A stretch of 64,000 nt of DNA. Origin: Bacillus sp. B15-48 (GTDB lineage Bacteria; Bacillota; Bacilli; Bacillales; Cytobacillaceae). This document shows, piece after piece, positions 42,103 to 51,104 of this stretch. Below the pieces are notes generated by a model that was given only the letters and a program-made list of their open reading frames with translations, ran no database searches and had not been told where the DNA came from. The position numbers and the translations under genes are program-made. Numbering within the stretch: position 1 is the first letter of the stretch; each line of letters starts with the position of its first letter. The stretch is from contig NZ_WOFU01000002.1 in NCBI RefSeq assembly GCF_016879755.1, positions 434,001 to 498,000 on the forward strand, read 5' to 3'.

Positions 42103-43224
42103 TTATTGTGCTGCCACCTCTTCAATAATCGCCAGAACCATTTCGGCAAGCTTTTCAAGTTCAGCTATCGGAATTTTTTCATTCGTTGTATGAATCTCCT
42201 CATAACCGACGGCTAGATTGACGGTTGGAATGCCAAAGCCAGCAATTACATTCGCATCACTGCCACCGCCACTTTTTAACAGCTCGCAGCTCCGACCAAT
42301 TTTAGCTGCTGCCTTACGGGCTAATTCAACGACGAGATCACCTTCACCATATTTAAATCCAGGATACATAACATCGACAGTCACCTCAGCTTTACCACCC
42401 ATTTGCTTAGCAACTGACTCAAAAGCTTCTTGCATTTTTTGGACTTGATTGTTCATTTTTTCTGGTTCAAGTGAACGTGCTTCAGCAAGGATCTCGACAT
42501 AGTCACAAACAATATTTGTAGCTGTTCCCCCTTGAAAGCGGCCAATATTTGCCGTAGTTTCCTCATCGATACGACCTAATGGCATTTTAGCAATTGCTTT
42601 TGCAGCAATTGTAATCGCGGATACTCCCTTTTCCGGAGCAACACCTGCATGAGCTGTTTTTCCATGAATGACTGTTGTGATTTTGGCTTGAGTTGGTGCT
42701 GCCACAATCACATTCCCGACTTTGCCATCACTATCTAGAGCATACCCATATTTTGCATTTAACCGACTTAGATCCAGAACTTTTGCTCCTACTAAGCCTG
42801 ATTCCTCACCAACAGTTATGACAAACTGTAACGGACCATGAGGAATTTTCTTTTCTTTAAGAACCCGGATGGATTCAAGCATGACAGCAAGACCAGCTTT
42901 ATCATCTGCTCCTAGGATTGTTGTACCATCTGTCACTACATAGCCATCTTTAATTGACGGCTTAACCCCACGCGCAGGAACAACAGTGTCCATATGAGAG
43001 GTAAAATAAATCGGATCTACCCCTTCTTTTGACCCTTCGAGGGTGCAAATGAGATTTCCGGCACCATGACCAGTTTCTGCTGTTGTATCATCCTCATAAA
43101 CATCAAGACCAAGCTCAGAGAATTTTTGTTTTAAAACTTTAGCAATTTCTGCTTCATATTTTGTCTCAGAATCAATCTGGACTAATTCAAGAAATTCGTT
43201 TAGCAGGCGTTCGTTGTTAACCAT
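42103..43224 (-). CDS. yqjE: M20 family metallopeptidase YqjE (PepT-like)
   Basis: Zinc-dependent exopeptidase of the M20/PepT group, 373 aa. Metal-binding motifs: FTSHMDTVVP (H, D), LGADDKAGLAVMLES (D), ITVGEESGLVGAK (catalytic and binding Glu pair), GYALDSDGKVG, and a final histidine in VGYEEIHTTNEK. The ATG with GGAGG upstream gives MVNNERLLNEFLELVQIDSE, the family start; six more codons are open upstream. Substrate unknown; likely a tripeptide or similar. Confidence 0.88.
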   Translation of the reverse strand: MVNNERLLNEFLELVQIDSETKYEAEIAKVLKQKFSELGLDVYEDDTTAETGHGAGNLICTLEGSKEGVDPIYFTSHMDTVVPARGVKPSIKDGYVVTDGTTILGADDKAGLAVMLESIRVLKEKKIPHGPLQFVITVGEESGLVGAKVLDLSRLNAKYGYALDSDGKVGNVIVAAPTQAKITTVIHGKTAHAGVAPEKGVSAITIAAKAIAKMPLGRIDEETTANIGRFQGGTATNIVCDYVEILAEARSLEPEKMNNQVQKMQEAFESVAKQMGGKAEVTVDVMYPGFKYGEGDLVVELARKAAAKIGRSCELLKSGGGSDANVIAGFGIPTVNLAVGYEEIHTTNEKIPIAELEKLAEMVLAIIEEVAAQ

Positions 43225-43305
43225 TATTGATGACCTCCACATTATGTATATACTTTATAAGTATACATTTGTAGTTCCCATCCATCAAACCCCGACGTCA
43301 ATCCA

Positions 43306-44856
43306 TTATAGAGGGATATTCCCGTGTTTTTTTGCAGGACGAGTTTCTTTTTTTGTGCGAAGCATGTCAAGAGCTTGAATAATCTTAATTCTTGTTTCCC
43401 TCGGATCAATGACATCATCCACCATCCCTCTGCTTGCAGCTACATACGGGTTAGCGAATTTCTCGCGATATTCATCAATTTTCTGCTGTCTTGTTTCTTC
43501 AGGATTTTCACTATTTTCAATTTCTCTAGCAAAGATAATATTCGCAGCACCTTGTGGTCCCATAACCGCAATTTCGGCATTCGGCCATGCAAACACAAGA
43601 TCTGCTCCAATTGATTTACTGTTTAAAGCGACATATGCCCCACCATACGCTTTCCTTAAAATTACTGTTAATTTCGGAACAGTTGCTTCTGAGTAAGCAT
43701 ATAAAATCTTCGCACCATGACGAATAATTCCACCATGTTCTTGCTTAATCCCCGGGAAAAACCCGGTTACATCTTCAAAAGTGATAATTGGAATATTGAA
43801 CGAATCACAAAAACGAATAAAACGAGCAGCTTTATCAGAAGAATCGATATCTAACCCTCCAGCCATCACCTTCGGCTGATTACATACTAAACCGACCACT
43901 TCCCCTTTTACCCGTGCAAGACCAATCACAATGTTCCTAGCAAAATCCTTTTGAATCTCAAGGAACGATTCATTATCTGCCACTTGTTCAATCACTTTCC
44001 GCACATCATACGGTCGTAACGCATCAAATGGAATCGTATCAGTTAAATCAGGTCGATAATCGTCATGTTCATCGGCTTCTAACCTTGGAGGGCGTTCCTC
44101 ATGGTTTTGCGGCAAATAACTTAGCAAGCTACGTACCATTTGTAACGTCTCTTTCTCTGACTCTGCACGGAAATGAGCATTCCCACTGACACTATTATGG
44201 ACTTTTGCCCCACCTAAGTCCTCAGAAGAAATTTTTTCACCTGTAACCGTTTCGATTACCTTCGGGCCAGTAATAAACATCTGACTCGTTTCCTCGACCA
44301 TAAAAACAAAATCAGTAATCGCTGGTGAATATACGGCACCACCTGCACAAGGCCCCATAATGACAGAGATTTGGGGAATTACACCTGAATATATGGAGTT
44401 TCGATAAAAAATCTGCCCATATCCATCAAGTGAAACGACCCCTTCTTGTATTCTTGCACCACCGGAATCATTTAAACCAACAAAAGGAGCGCCATTGTTC
44501 GCTGCCAAATCCATAACAGTCGCAATTTTATGGGCATGCATTTCTCCAAGTGCTCCACCAAATACGGTAAAATCTTGAGAAAATAAATAAATCGGTTTGC
44601 CATTCACTTTCCCGTATCCGGTTACGACTCCATCGCCTGGACCTTTTTGATTTTCAAGCCCAAAATCAGTTGAACGATGCTCGATAAAGGGATTAAGTTC
44701 AACAAACGATCCTGGGTCAACAAGCAAATCAATTCTCTCTCTCGCTGTTAGCTTTCCCTTTTCATGTTGTTTATTGATTCTTTCATCACCGCCACCAAGC
44801 TCAATCTCTCTTCTACGATCATATAGTTCATTAATTTTCTCATAAATATCTGTCAT
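43306..44856 (-). CDS. yqjD: Acyl-CoA carboxyltransferase subunit YqjD
   Basis: Carboxyltransferase beta-type subunit, 516 aa, of the propionyl-CoA carboxylase / methylmalonyl-CoA decarboxylase group. N-terminal domain has KGKLTARERIDLLVDPGSF and LFSQDFTVFGGALGEMHAHK; the C-terminal domain has FEDVTGFFPGIKQEHGGIIR and AYGGAYVALNSKSIGAD. The start is the ATG overlapping the mce stop region, giving MTDIYEKINELYDRRREIEL; 27 more codons are open within mce. With mce it forms an operon that links propionyl-CoA to methylmalonyl-CoA. No biotin carboxylase or biotin carrier gene is nearby. Confidence 0.88.
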   Translation of the reverse strand: MTDIYEKINELYDRRREIELGGGDERINKQHEKGKLTARERIDLLVDPGSFVELNPFIEHRSTDFGLENQKGPGDGVVTGYGKVNGKPIYLFSQDFTVFGGALGEMHAHKIATVMDLAANNGAPFVGLNDSGGARIQEGVVSLDGYGQIFYRNSIYSGVIPQISVIMGPCAGGAVYSPAITDFVFMVEETSQMFITGPKVIETVTGEKISSEDLGGAKVHNSVSGNAHFRAESEKETLQMVRSLLSYLPQNHEERPPRLEADEHDDYRPDLTDTIPFDALRPYDVRKVIEQVADNESFLEIQKDFARNIVIGLARVKGEVVGLVCNQPKVMAGGLDIDSSDKAARFIRFCDSFNIPIITFEDVTGFFPGIKQEHGGIIRHGAKILYAYSEATVPKLTVILRKAYGGAYVALNSKSIGADLVFAWPNAEIAVMGPQGAANIIFAREIENSENPEETRQQKIDEYREKFANPYVAASRGMVDDVIDPRETRIKIIQALDMLRTKKETRPAKKHGNIPL

Positions 44857-44857
44857 A

Positions 44858-45268
44858 TCATTTCTCTCCCATCTTTTCACACAACTCAAATAGTACACTT
44901 CCAGTTGACTTCGGATGCATAAAAGCAACTTTTGCATTACCTGCGCCTATTTTCGGCTCATCTTGAATCATTCTTATACCCTTTTCTTTCATTTCATTGA
45001 TTCGGTCTTGTATGGAATCTACTCCTAATGCAATATGATGAATTCCTTCTCCTCGTTTCTCTATGAATTTCGCAACGGCACTCTCAGGTGAAGTCGCTTC
45101 AAGCAATTCAATCTTTGATTCCCCTACCTTTAAAAAGGCAACTTTAAGTTTTTCACTCTCTACCTTTTCAATCCCTAGTAGTTCCAATTGGAGCACATCC
45201 GTATAAAAGGGAAGCGCCTCTTCTATCGATTTAACAGCAACACCAATGTGATCAACCTTTTTTATCAT
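44858..45268 (-). CDS. mce: Methylmalonyl-CoA epimerase
   Basis: Glyoxalase/VOC-fold protein of 136 aa that interconverts (S)- and (R)-methylmalonyl-CoA. VDHIGVAVKSIEEALPFYTD with the first metal histidine, EGIHHIALGVDSIQDRINEM with the second histidine, and a C-terminal glutamate in SVLFELCEK. The ATG after GGAGGG gives the family start MIKKVDHIGVAV; 21 further codons are open upstream. Coupled to yqjD by overlap of stop and start. Confidence 0.92.
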   Translation of the reverse strand: MIKKVDHIGVAVKSIEEALPFYTDVLQLELLGIEKVESEKLKVAFLKVGESKIELLEATSPESAVAKFIEKRGEGIHHIALGVDSIQDRINEMKEKGIRMIQDEPKIGAGNAKVAFMHPKSTGSVLFELCEKMGEK

Positions 45269-45379
45269 AAGCACCCTCCAGTTAATATTAGAAAATATAT
45301 AATAATCACTATATTCGATATAAATCGTCATAATTCCTGCTAAAAATTAAGAGTTGAATAAACTCATTTTCGATTGTAG

Positions 45380-45385
45380 TATAAT
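45380..45385 (+). promoter_or_regulatory. Possible -10 element of the Prli42 gene
   Basis: TATAAT at 45380-45385 lies 33 bases upstream of the Prli42 start. A matching -35 at the usual spacing is poor, so only the -10 is reported. Confidence 0.35.
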
Positions 45386-45418
45386 AGATAGACAGTGAGG
45401 AACTTGAAAGGGGAATTG

Positions 45419-45517
45419 ATGATGAAAAAACGAAAGACCCGTAAAATCATCGTATATATTATGTTATTTGCGATGCTAGCCTCGACCCTCTTAGCCGGAG
45501 CTGCAACTTTTCTATAA
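45419..45517 (+). CDS. prli42: Prli42-like stressosome-associated membrane peptide
   Basis: A 32-aa peptide: MMKKRKTRKIIVYIMLFAML followed by ASTLLAGAATFL, i.e. a strongly basic N-terminus and one membrane helix to the very end. It fits Prli42, the Listeria and Bacillus membrane miniprotein that anchors the RsbR stressosome to the membrane for sigma-B activation. GAAAGGGG precedes tandem ATG codons and a strong terminator follows, so it is a real gene of its own. The first or second ATG could be used. Confidence 0.8.
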   Translation: MMKKRKTRKIIVYIMLFAMLASTLLAGAATFL

Positions 45518-45545
45518 TCCATTAAAATAACATTTACATTATAAT

Positions 45546-45584
45546 TAAAGGACTCACCAAAATTAAAATGGTGAGTCCTTTGTT
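45546..45584 (+). terminator. Rho-independent terminator after the Prli42 gene
   Basis: AAAGGACTCACCA and TGGTGAGTCCTTT form a 13-bp perfect stem with a short A/T loop, followed by GTTCTTT. It may also end the convergent L,D-transpeptidase gene. Confidence 0.85.
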
Positions 45585-45637
45585 CTTTAGCTAACCATCA
45601 GCGGGAGATAAAGAACTCCTCTGTTGAAAATTCCGCT

Positions 45638-46147
45638 TTATTCAAGTGCGGAATATTCTTTACCAAGTTCATAAAAACTTTGATCTGATGAAGTAATGAG
45701 AATTTTTGTTCCTAAAGGAATGTGATTAAATAAGAATTCAACCCCTTCATTGTGCAGCCGAATACATCCTTGTGAGATGTATTTACCAATTGAATCAGGC
45801 CGATTAGTACCGTGTATTCCATAAATTCTCCCATCCGTCTCCTCCGCATCAAACCCAATCCAGCGGGTACCTAAAGGGTTTTCCGGATCCCCACCTGGAA
45901 TATTTTTTTTGCGGTAATAGGGATTGACAGCTTTTACTGTAATCGTGAAAATACCTTCAGGCGTTAAATCCTGACTTCTACCAGTTGCTACTGGGAAAAC
46001 ACGTTTTATCTGATTTTCATGAATAAATGCCAACTCATTCGTGCTCTTATTCACAACAAGAAACGGGTCACCTGGCATCGGGTTCGGACCTAATGGCCAA
46101 ATCGGTGAAACGACAATCGCCAACAAAAATGTTACAATGATCTTCAC
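45638..46147 (-). CDS. L,D-transpeptidase (YkuD domain)
   Basis: A 169-aa secreted or membrane-tethered L,D-transpeptidase. An N-terminal signal segment (MKIIVTFLLAIVVSPIWPLG) is followed by a YkuD domain from about residue 28. The active site is IHGTNRPDSIGKYISQGCIR, with His112 and the catalytic Cys128 in SQGCIRL. Such enzymes make 3-3 peptidoglycan cross-links; several in Bacilli act on spore or cell-wall peptidoglycan. There is no LysM domain. It is downstream of yqjA, 25 bases apart. Confidence 0.9.
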   Translation of the reverse strand: MKIIVTFLLAIVVSPIWPLGPNPMPGDPFLVVNKSTNELAFIHENQIKRVFPVATGRSQDLTPEGIFTITVKAVNPYYRKKNIPGGDPENPLGTRWIGFDAEETDGRIYGIHGTNRPDSIGKYISQGCIRLHNEGVEFLFNHIPLGTKILITSSDQSFYELGKEYSALE

Positions 46148-46172
46148 TCATGTCACCTGCCAAGATTTTTTG

Positions 46173-47165
46173 TTAGTTTGTATCTTGACCGCGACTTACA
46201 TGCATTTTTTTATCGGTTAGTCCTTTAAACGAACGTTTCAGCAATAAGTATTGCTCCATTTCATTGACAAAATGAAGGAGAGCGGCTCTTGCTTCAAATT
46301 CTTCCCTCGTTTTTGGTAATTCCATGTTTTGGAATTCCGTTCTCATCAGATACAATTTTTCGAGGTAGTACATTACCGTGTTGCCAGGGTGTATGGCATC
46401 AGCTAATAGCTCAACAAACTCTGCTACCATTTTCCTTTGTTCAACCTGGGAGGAGATTGAAGTAACCGATGGTAAAACTCTCTCAAGAATATCAAATTGC
46501 TTTTCACGCAATTTGAAATACTGGTAATGTAAGTTTTCACTCCGCAACAAATTATTTTCAACATCTTGGGTAGCTAACTCGATTGCTTGTTCCAAAAGCT
46601 TAGCCGTTTTTGGTAGTTCTTCGCCACTCCAACTACTATCTCCTACTCGCAAAAATTTTGCAATTTCACAAAAAATTCTTTTAAAGTTATCTTCAATTTC
46701 TTGTTGGTATTTTTCAAGCTTCAAATCTGCACTCGGCATATAAAGATTCATTATAAGTGCAACTCCAATTCCAATGAAGATAATGCCCAATTCATTTAAA
46801 ATTAAACTAACAGAAACCTGCCCTGCAGAAAAGATATGTAAAATAATGACGATGCTTGAAACAATTCCTTCTGTTGCTTTGGCTAATACTGCCACAGGAA
46901 TAAAGACGAGCAACATAAATCCAATGACAATGGGATGATAACCTAAAATCTCAAAGAAAACGACAGAAAGTAGAAGTGCAATTATACAAGCCAAAATTCG
47001 ATCCCATGAAGCCCGAAGTGATTTTTTCTTTGTTGCTTTTATACATAAAATTGTCAGAATCCCAGCAGATGTAAAGTTTTCGAATCCGAAATATTGGGCA
47101 ATCATAATCGAAATAGCTGTCCCTAATGCCGTTTTTAATGTCCGATAACCAATTTTAAATTTCAT
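46173..47165 (-). CDS. yqjA: Aromatic acid exporter family membrane protein YqjA
   Basis: A 330-aa protein with an N-terminal half of about six membrane helices (KIGYRTLKTALGTAISIMIA, ArAE_1/DUF939 family start) and a C-terminal cytoplasmic helical domain from about residue 150. The family is related to FUSC-type exporters, but transport by YqjA is not shown. Matches B. subtilis YqjA. Likely cotranscribed with the L,D-transpeptidase gene downstream. Confidence 0.86.
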   Translation of the reverse strand: MKFKIGYRTLKTALGTAISIMIAQYFGFENFTSAGILTILCIKATKKKSLRASWDRILACIIALLLSVVFFEILGYHPIVIGFMLLVFIPVAVLAKATEGIVSSIVIILHIFSAGQVSVSLILNELGIIFIGIGVALIMNLYMPSADLKLEKYQQEIEDNFKRIFCEIAKFLRVGDSSWSGEELPKTAKLLEQAIELATQDVENNLLRSENLHYQYFKLREKQFDILERVLPSVTSISSQVEQRKMVAEFVELLADAIHPGNTVMYYLEKLYLMRTEFQNMELPKTREEFEARAALLHFVNEMEQYLLLKRSFKGLTDKKMHVSRGQDTN

Positions 47166-47180
47166 GCATCCAATCTCCTA

Positions 47181-47219
47181 ACAATAAAAAGATGACCGTA
47201 ACGATCATCTTTTTATTGT
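47181..47219 (-). terminator. Rho-independent terminator after brxB
   Basis: A 15-bp perfect stem (ACAATAAAAAGATGA and complement) with a 9-base loop and A/T-rich base, 30 bases past the brxB stop. Confidence 0.85.
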
Positions 47220-47248
47220 ATCAGATTTTCTATTTAGTTGAAGGTTCC

Positions 47249-47686
47249 CTATATTTCTTCACAATATTGTTCAAATGTATCTTGTAATTTTTGCACGACA
47301 GCCATTGGATCATGACCTTCAATTTCATGTCTTTCAATCATTTTCACAATCTCTCCGTCTTTTAAAAGTGCAAAGGATGGAGAGGATGGTGGATAACCCG
47401 TGAAATAGCTACGCGCCTTTTCAGTAGCCTCTTTGTCCTGTCCCGCAAACACGGTAACAAGTTGATCGGGTCGCTTATCATAGTGAAGTGCATGCGCCGC
47501 AGCTGGACGAGCAATTCCACCTGCACAACCACATACTGAATTAATCATTACTAAAGTTGTGCCTTTGTTTGCAAACGCCGCCTCAACTTCTTCCGGTGTT
47601 TTTAACTCATCATATCCAGAAGCACTAATTTCTTGTCGTGCTTGACGGACAACATCATTCATAAAAAAGTTAAAGTCCATACCCAT
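47249..47686 (-). CDS. brxB: Bacilliredoxin BrxB
   Basis: YphP/YqiW-family bacilliredoxin, 145 aa, that removes bacillithiol from S-bacillithiolated proteins. The CGC active site is in [20 protein letters not shown], and [20 protein letters not shown] and [13 protein letters not shown] are conserved. The ATG after GAAGGAGTG gives the family start; 27 further codons are open upstream. It lies between meaB and yqjA; in B. subtilis yqiW also neighbours yqjA. Confidence 0.95.
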   Translation of the reverse strand: MGMDFNFFMNDVVRQARQEISASGYDELKTPEEVEAAFANKGTTLVMINSVCGCAGGIARPAAAHALHYDKRPDQLVTVFAGQDKEATEKARSYFTGYPPSSPSFALLKDGEIVKMIERHEIEGHDPMAVVQKLQDTFEQYCEEI

Positions 47687-47856
47687 TTTTATCACTCCTT
47701 CATTATCTGCTTCGTAAAAAGCATATCTATATGATAACAAGATTAGGGGATTGTTTTCAAATCTCAACTATTTTAGTTGTTAAAGGTTTAATCTGAAATA
47801 AAACCGGGAATAGTACCATTACAGCTAGATCCATACCCCAAAGACTCCCTAAATGA

Positions 47857-47894
47857 AAGACAGCGCATCTTTTAGCGCTGTCCTTTTTTAATCA
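47857..47894 (-). terminator. Terminator overlapping the meaB stop
   Basis: GACAGCGC/GCGCTGTC 8-bp stem with an 8-base loop; on the minus strand followed by TTTCATTT. It closes the mutA-mutB-meaB operon. Confidence 0.7.
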
Positions 47895-48908
47895 TTTTTT
47901 CGTTTGAAAATAAGCAGTAAATAATTCCTCAACAGCAGCAGCAACTGGTCGATTTCCGGAAATAACCTCATTCTCAATTTTCGGCAACAACTGTTTAACA
48001 CCCGGGTTATGAAAGAAACTCATATGAAGCTGATCAGTGATCATTGAATGAATCCATTCCCTCATTTGCATCCGTCTTCTTTCTGTAAAAATTCCTGATT
48101 GCTTTGTCGACTCTTCAAAAGTTTGAATTAGATTCCAAATCTCTTGTATTCCAGTTTCATAAAAGGCGGAACATGTAAGTGCCTTCGTCTCCCACCCTTT
48201 CGTTGCAGGTTGAAGAAAATGAATGACTCGATTATATTCGTGACGTGTTTTCTCCGCGAACACCTCATTCGGTCCATCGGCTTTATTTATGATAATGGCA
48301 TCCGCTAGCTCCATAATCCCCTTTTTCATCCCTTGTAGTTCATCACCGGCCCCAGTCAGGACAAGCAACATAAAGAAATCCACCATGTCCCTTACAATCA
48401 CTTCGCTTTGACCGACTCCAACGGTTTCAATTAGGATCACATCAAATCCTGCAGCTTCACAAAGAAGCATTGTTTCACGAGTCTTTCGGTGAACACCGCC
48501 AAGTTTTCCACCCGAAGGTGATGGACGAATAAAGGCACGTTTATTTTTCGCAAGTCGTTCCATTCTCGTTTTATCTCCGAGAATACTTCCACCAGTTAGA
48601 CTCGATGTTGGATCTACTGCCAGTACAGCAACATTCAACCCCAAAGTACACAGATATGTACCAAATGATTCAATAAACGTACTTTTCCCTGCTCCAGGGA
48701 CACCGGTTATACCAATTCGAATTGCTTTTCCTGTAGAGGGAAGCACCTTTTCTAGCATTTTTTGTGACTTTTGAAAATGTTGTTCTGCATTGCTCTCGAC
48801 GAGAGTAATTCCTCGCGCTAAAGAAATTCGATTGCCCTTGAGAATCTCTTCTGCAAGGGCTCCTTCATCAATTTCCTGATAATTGCTTTTCTTTACAAAT
48901 TTAATCAT
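47892..48908 (-). CDS. meaB: Methylmalonyl-CoA mutase-associated GTPase MeaB
   Basis: G3E-family P-loop GTPase, 338 aa, that protects and reloads B12-dependent methylmalonyl-CoA mutase. Walker A GITGVPGAGKSTFIESFG, switch region AVDPTSSLTGGSILGDKTRM, DVILIETVGVGQSEV, and the NKAD base-specificity motif in IIINKADG. Previously annotated ArgK-like in many genomes. The mutB stop and meaB start are adjacent (TAGATG), so it is the last gene of the mut operon. Confidence 0.94.
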   Translation of the reverse strand: MIKFVKKSNYQEIDEGALAEEILKGNRISLARGITLVESNAEQHFQKSQKMLEKVLPSTGKAIRIGITGVPGAGKSTFIESFGTYLCTLGLNVAVLAVDPTSSLTGGSILGDKTRMERLAKNKRAFIRPSPSGGKLGGVHRKTRETMLLCEAAGFDVILIETVGVGQSEVIVRDMVDFFMLLVLTGAGDELQGMKKGIMELADAIIINKADGPNEVFAEKTRHEYNRVIHFLQPATKGWETKALTCSAFYETGIQEIWNLIQTFEESTKQSGIFTERRRMQMREWIHSMITDQLHMSFFHNPGVKQLLPKIENEVISGNRPVAAAVEELFTAYFQTKK

Positions 48909-51104
48909 CTAAGATGTCACTTCCTCATACCCAATCCGCTTATAAATCGTTTTAATCACTTTTTGAGCAGCTACTGGAATGACTGTTCCTGGTCCGAATA
49001 TCTCACTTGCTCCATTGTCATATAAAAACTGATAATCTTGAGCAGGAATCACGCCTCCTGCAACGACGACGATATCTTCGCGACCAAGCTTTTTTAACTC
49101 TTCTACAAGTTGTGGTAAAAGAGTTTTATGCCCAGCAGCAAGTGAACTCATCCCAATTACATGAACATCATTTTCCACCGCTTGCATTGCTGTCTCCTCA
49201 GGTGTTTGGAACAAAGGACCAATATCAACGTCAAAACCTAAATCAGCGAAAGCAGTTGAAATGACTTTAGCACCACGGTCATGTCCATCTTGGCCCATTT
49301 TAGCCACAAGAATTCTTGGCCTTCTCCCTTCATTTTCCAGGAATTCCTCCGTCATTTTCTTAACTGATTCCATTTCTTCTTCATTAGTATAGGACGAACT
49401 GTATACACCACTTATAGAATGGATAATTGCTTTATGCCTTCCAGCAACGATCTCAATGGCATCAGAGATCTCACCGAGAGTCGCACGAACCCTTGCTGCT
49501 TGAACAGCTAATTCCAATAAATTTCCATTACCTGTCTCAGCAGCATTTGTTAGTGCGTCTAAGGCTTCGTTCACCTTTGCCTGATCACGTGTTGATTTTA
49601 ATGTCTCAAGTCTTTCAATTTGTTTTAATCTTACAGCTGTATTATCAATATCAAGTATTTCAAGTGGTTCTTCATTTTCACTTAGGAAACGATTAACACC
49701 AACGATTGTTTCCTTTGCCGAGTCAATTTGCGCCTGACGACGGGCGGCTGCCTCTTCAATTTTCATTTTTGGTAGTCCCGTTTCAATCGCTTTTGCCATT
49801 CCACCTAGATTTTCAATTTCTTCAATATGACCCCACGCTCGCTCGACAAGTTCTTTTGTCAATGTTTCCACATAGTAGCTTCCACCCCACGGATCAATGA
49901 CGTTTGTAATTCCAGATTCCTCCTGTAAAAAGAGCTGTGTATTTCTAGCAATTCTTGCAGAAAAATCGGTTGGTAGTGCTATCGCCTCATCTAGCGCATT
50001 CGTATGCAAAGATTGAGTGTGCCCCATGGCAGCAGCATGTGCCTCGATTAACGTACGAATAACGTTATTGTATGGGTCCTGTTCTGTCAGACTCCATCCA
50101 GATGTTTGAGAATGTGTTCTAAGTGCCATAGACTTTGGGTTTTTAGGATTAAAAGATTTCATCATCTTTGCCCAAATCTGGCGAGCCGCTCTCATTTTCG
50201 CCACTTCCATAAAATAATTCATACCAATGGCCCAGAAAAAAGATAATCGCGGCGCAAAGGAATCAATGTCAATTCCTGCCTTTAACCCCGTCCGGACATA
50301 TTCTAAGCCATCAGCAAGCGTATATGCCAGTTCAATATCAGCAGGTGCTCCAGCTTCCTGCATATGATATCCAGAAATACTAATACTATTAAATTTTGGC
50401 ATATACTTCGATGTATATTCAAAAATATCTGCAATAATTTTCATGGACGTTTCCGGCGGATAAATATATGTGTTTCTAACCATATATTCTTTTAAAATAT
50501 CATTTTGAATCGTCCCAGATAATTTTTCTTGCGAGACTCCTTGCTCTTCAGCGGTAACGATATAAAAGGCCATTATCGGTAAGACGGCTCCATTCATTGT
50601 CATAGACACTGACATTTGGTCAAGAGGAATTCCATCAAATAAAATTTTCATATCGAGAATTGAATCAATCGCTACCCCAGCTTTTCCTACATCACCAACA
50701 ACTCTCGGATGGTCAGAATCATAACCTCGGTGTGTAGCTAAATCAAACGCAACAGACAAGCCCTTTTGTCCCATTGCTAAGTTTCTACGGTAGAATGCAT
50801 TGCTTTCTTCTGCCGTTGAAAATCCTGCATATTGTCTAACAGTCCACGGTCGATTCACATACATTGTTGGATACGGACCACGAGTAAACGGAGGAAGTCC
50901 TGGACGATCATCCAAATCATCGATCTCCTTTGTATCCTCTTCTGTATATAGAGGCTTGAGCTTTATTCCTTCGTTCGTTTCAAAAAGAAGATCATCAATG
51001 GACTGATCAATATCCTTTTCAACCTTATCCTTCCATTCTTCGAAGCTAATTTCCTTATTTTTCTCGAACAGTGATACCTTTTTAAAGTCCGGCTTATTTT
51101 TCAT
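48909..51104 (-). CDS. mutB: Methylmalonyl-CoA mutase large subunit
   Basis: Adenosylcobalamin-dependent mutase that rearranges (R)-methylmalonyl-CoA to succinyl-CoA. 731 aa. The catalytic TIM barrel has the substrate-binding [20 protein letters not shown] and [20 protein letters not shown] regions. The C-terminal B12 domain has the base-off cobalt-binding DGHDRGAKV motif (D-x-H-x-x-G) and SSLAAGH. It overlaps the mutA stop by 11 bases. B. subtilis 168 lacks these genes, so this is an addition to the common gene order. Confidence 0.95.
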   Translation of the reverse strand: MKNKPDFKKVSLFEKNKEISFEEWKDKVEKDIDQSIDDLLFETNEGIKLKPLYTEEDTKEIDDLDDRPGLPPFTRGPYPTMYVNRPWTVRQYAGFSTAEESNAFYRRNLAMGQKGLSVAFDLATHRGYDSDHPRVVGDVGKAGVAIDSILDMKILFDGIPLDQMSVSMTMNGAVLPIMAFYIVTAEEQGVSQEKLSGTIQNDILKEYMVRNTYIYPPETSMKIIADIFEYTSKYMPKFNSISISGYHMQEAGAPADIELAYTLADGLEYVRTGLKAGIDIDSFAPRLSFFWAIGMNYFMEVAKMRAARQIWAKMMKSFNPKNPKSMALRTHSQTSGWSLTEQDPYNNVIRTLIEAHAAAMGHTQSLHTNALDEAIALPTDFSARIARNTQLFLQEESGITNVIDPWGGSYYVETLTKELVERAWGHIEEIENLGGMAKAIETGLPKMKIEEAAARRQAQIDSAKETIVGVNRFLSENEEPLEILDIDNTAVRLKQIERLETLKSTRDQAKVNEALDALTNAAETGNGNLLELAVQAARVRATLGEISDAIEIVAGRHKAIIHSISGVYSSSYTNEEEMESVKKMTEEFLENEGRRPRILVAKMGQDGHDRGAKVISTAFADLGFDVDIGPLFQTPEETAMQAVENDVHVIGMSSLAAGHKTLLPQLVEELKKLGREDIVVVAGGVIPAQDYQFLYDNGASEIFGPGTVIPVAAQKVIKTIYKRIGYEEVTS

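Noticed and set aside
49007-49264. Plus-strand frames inside mutB and other long genes
   Set aside because: These are shadow frames of high-confidence coding sequence, glutamine- and leucine-rich through codon bias of the real strand.
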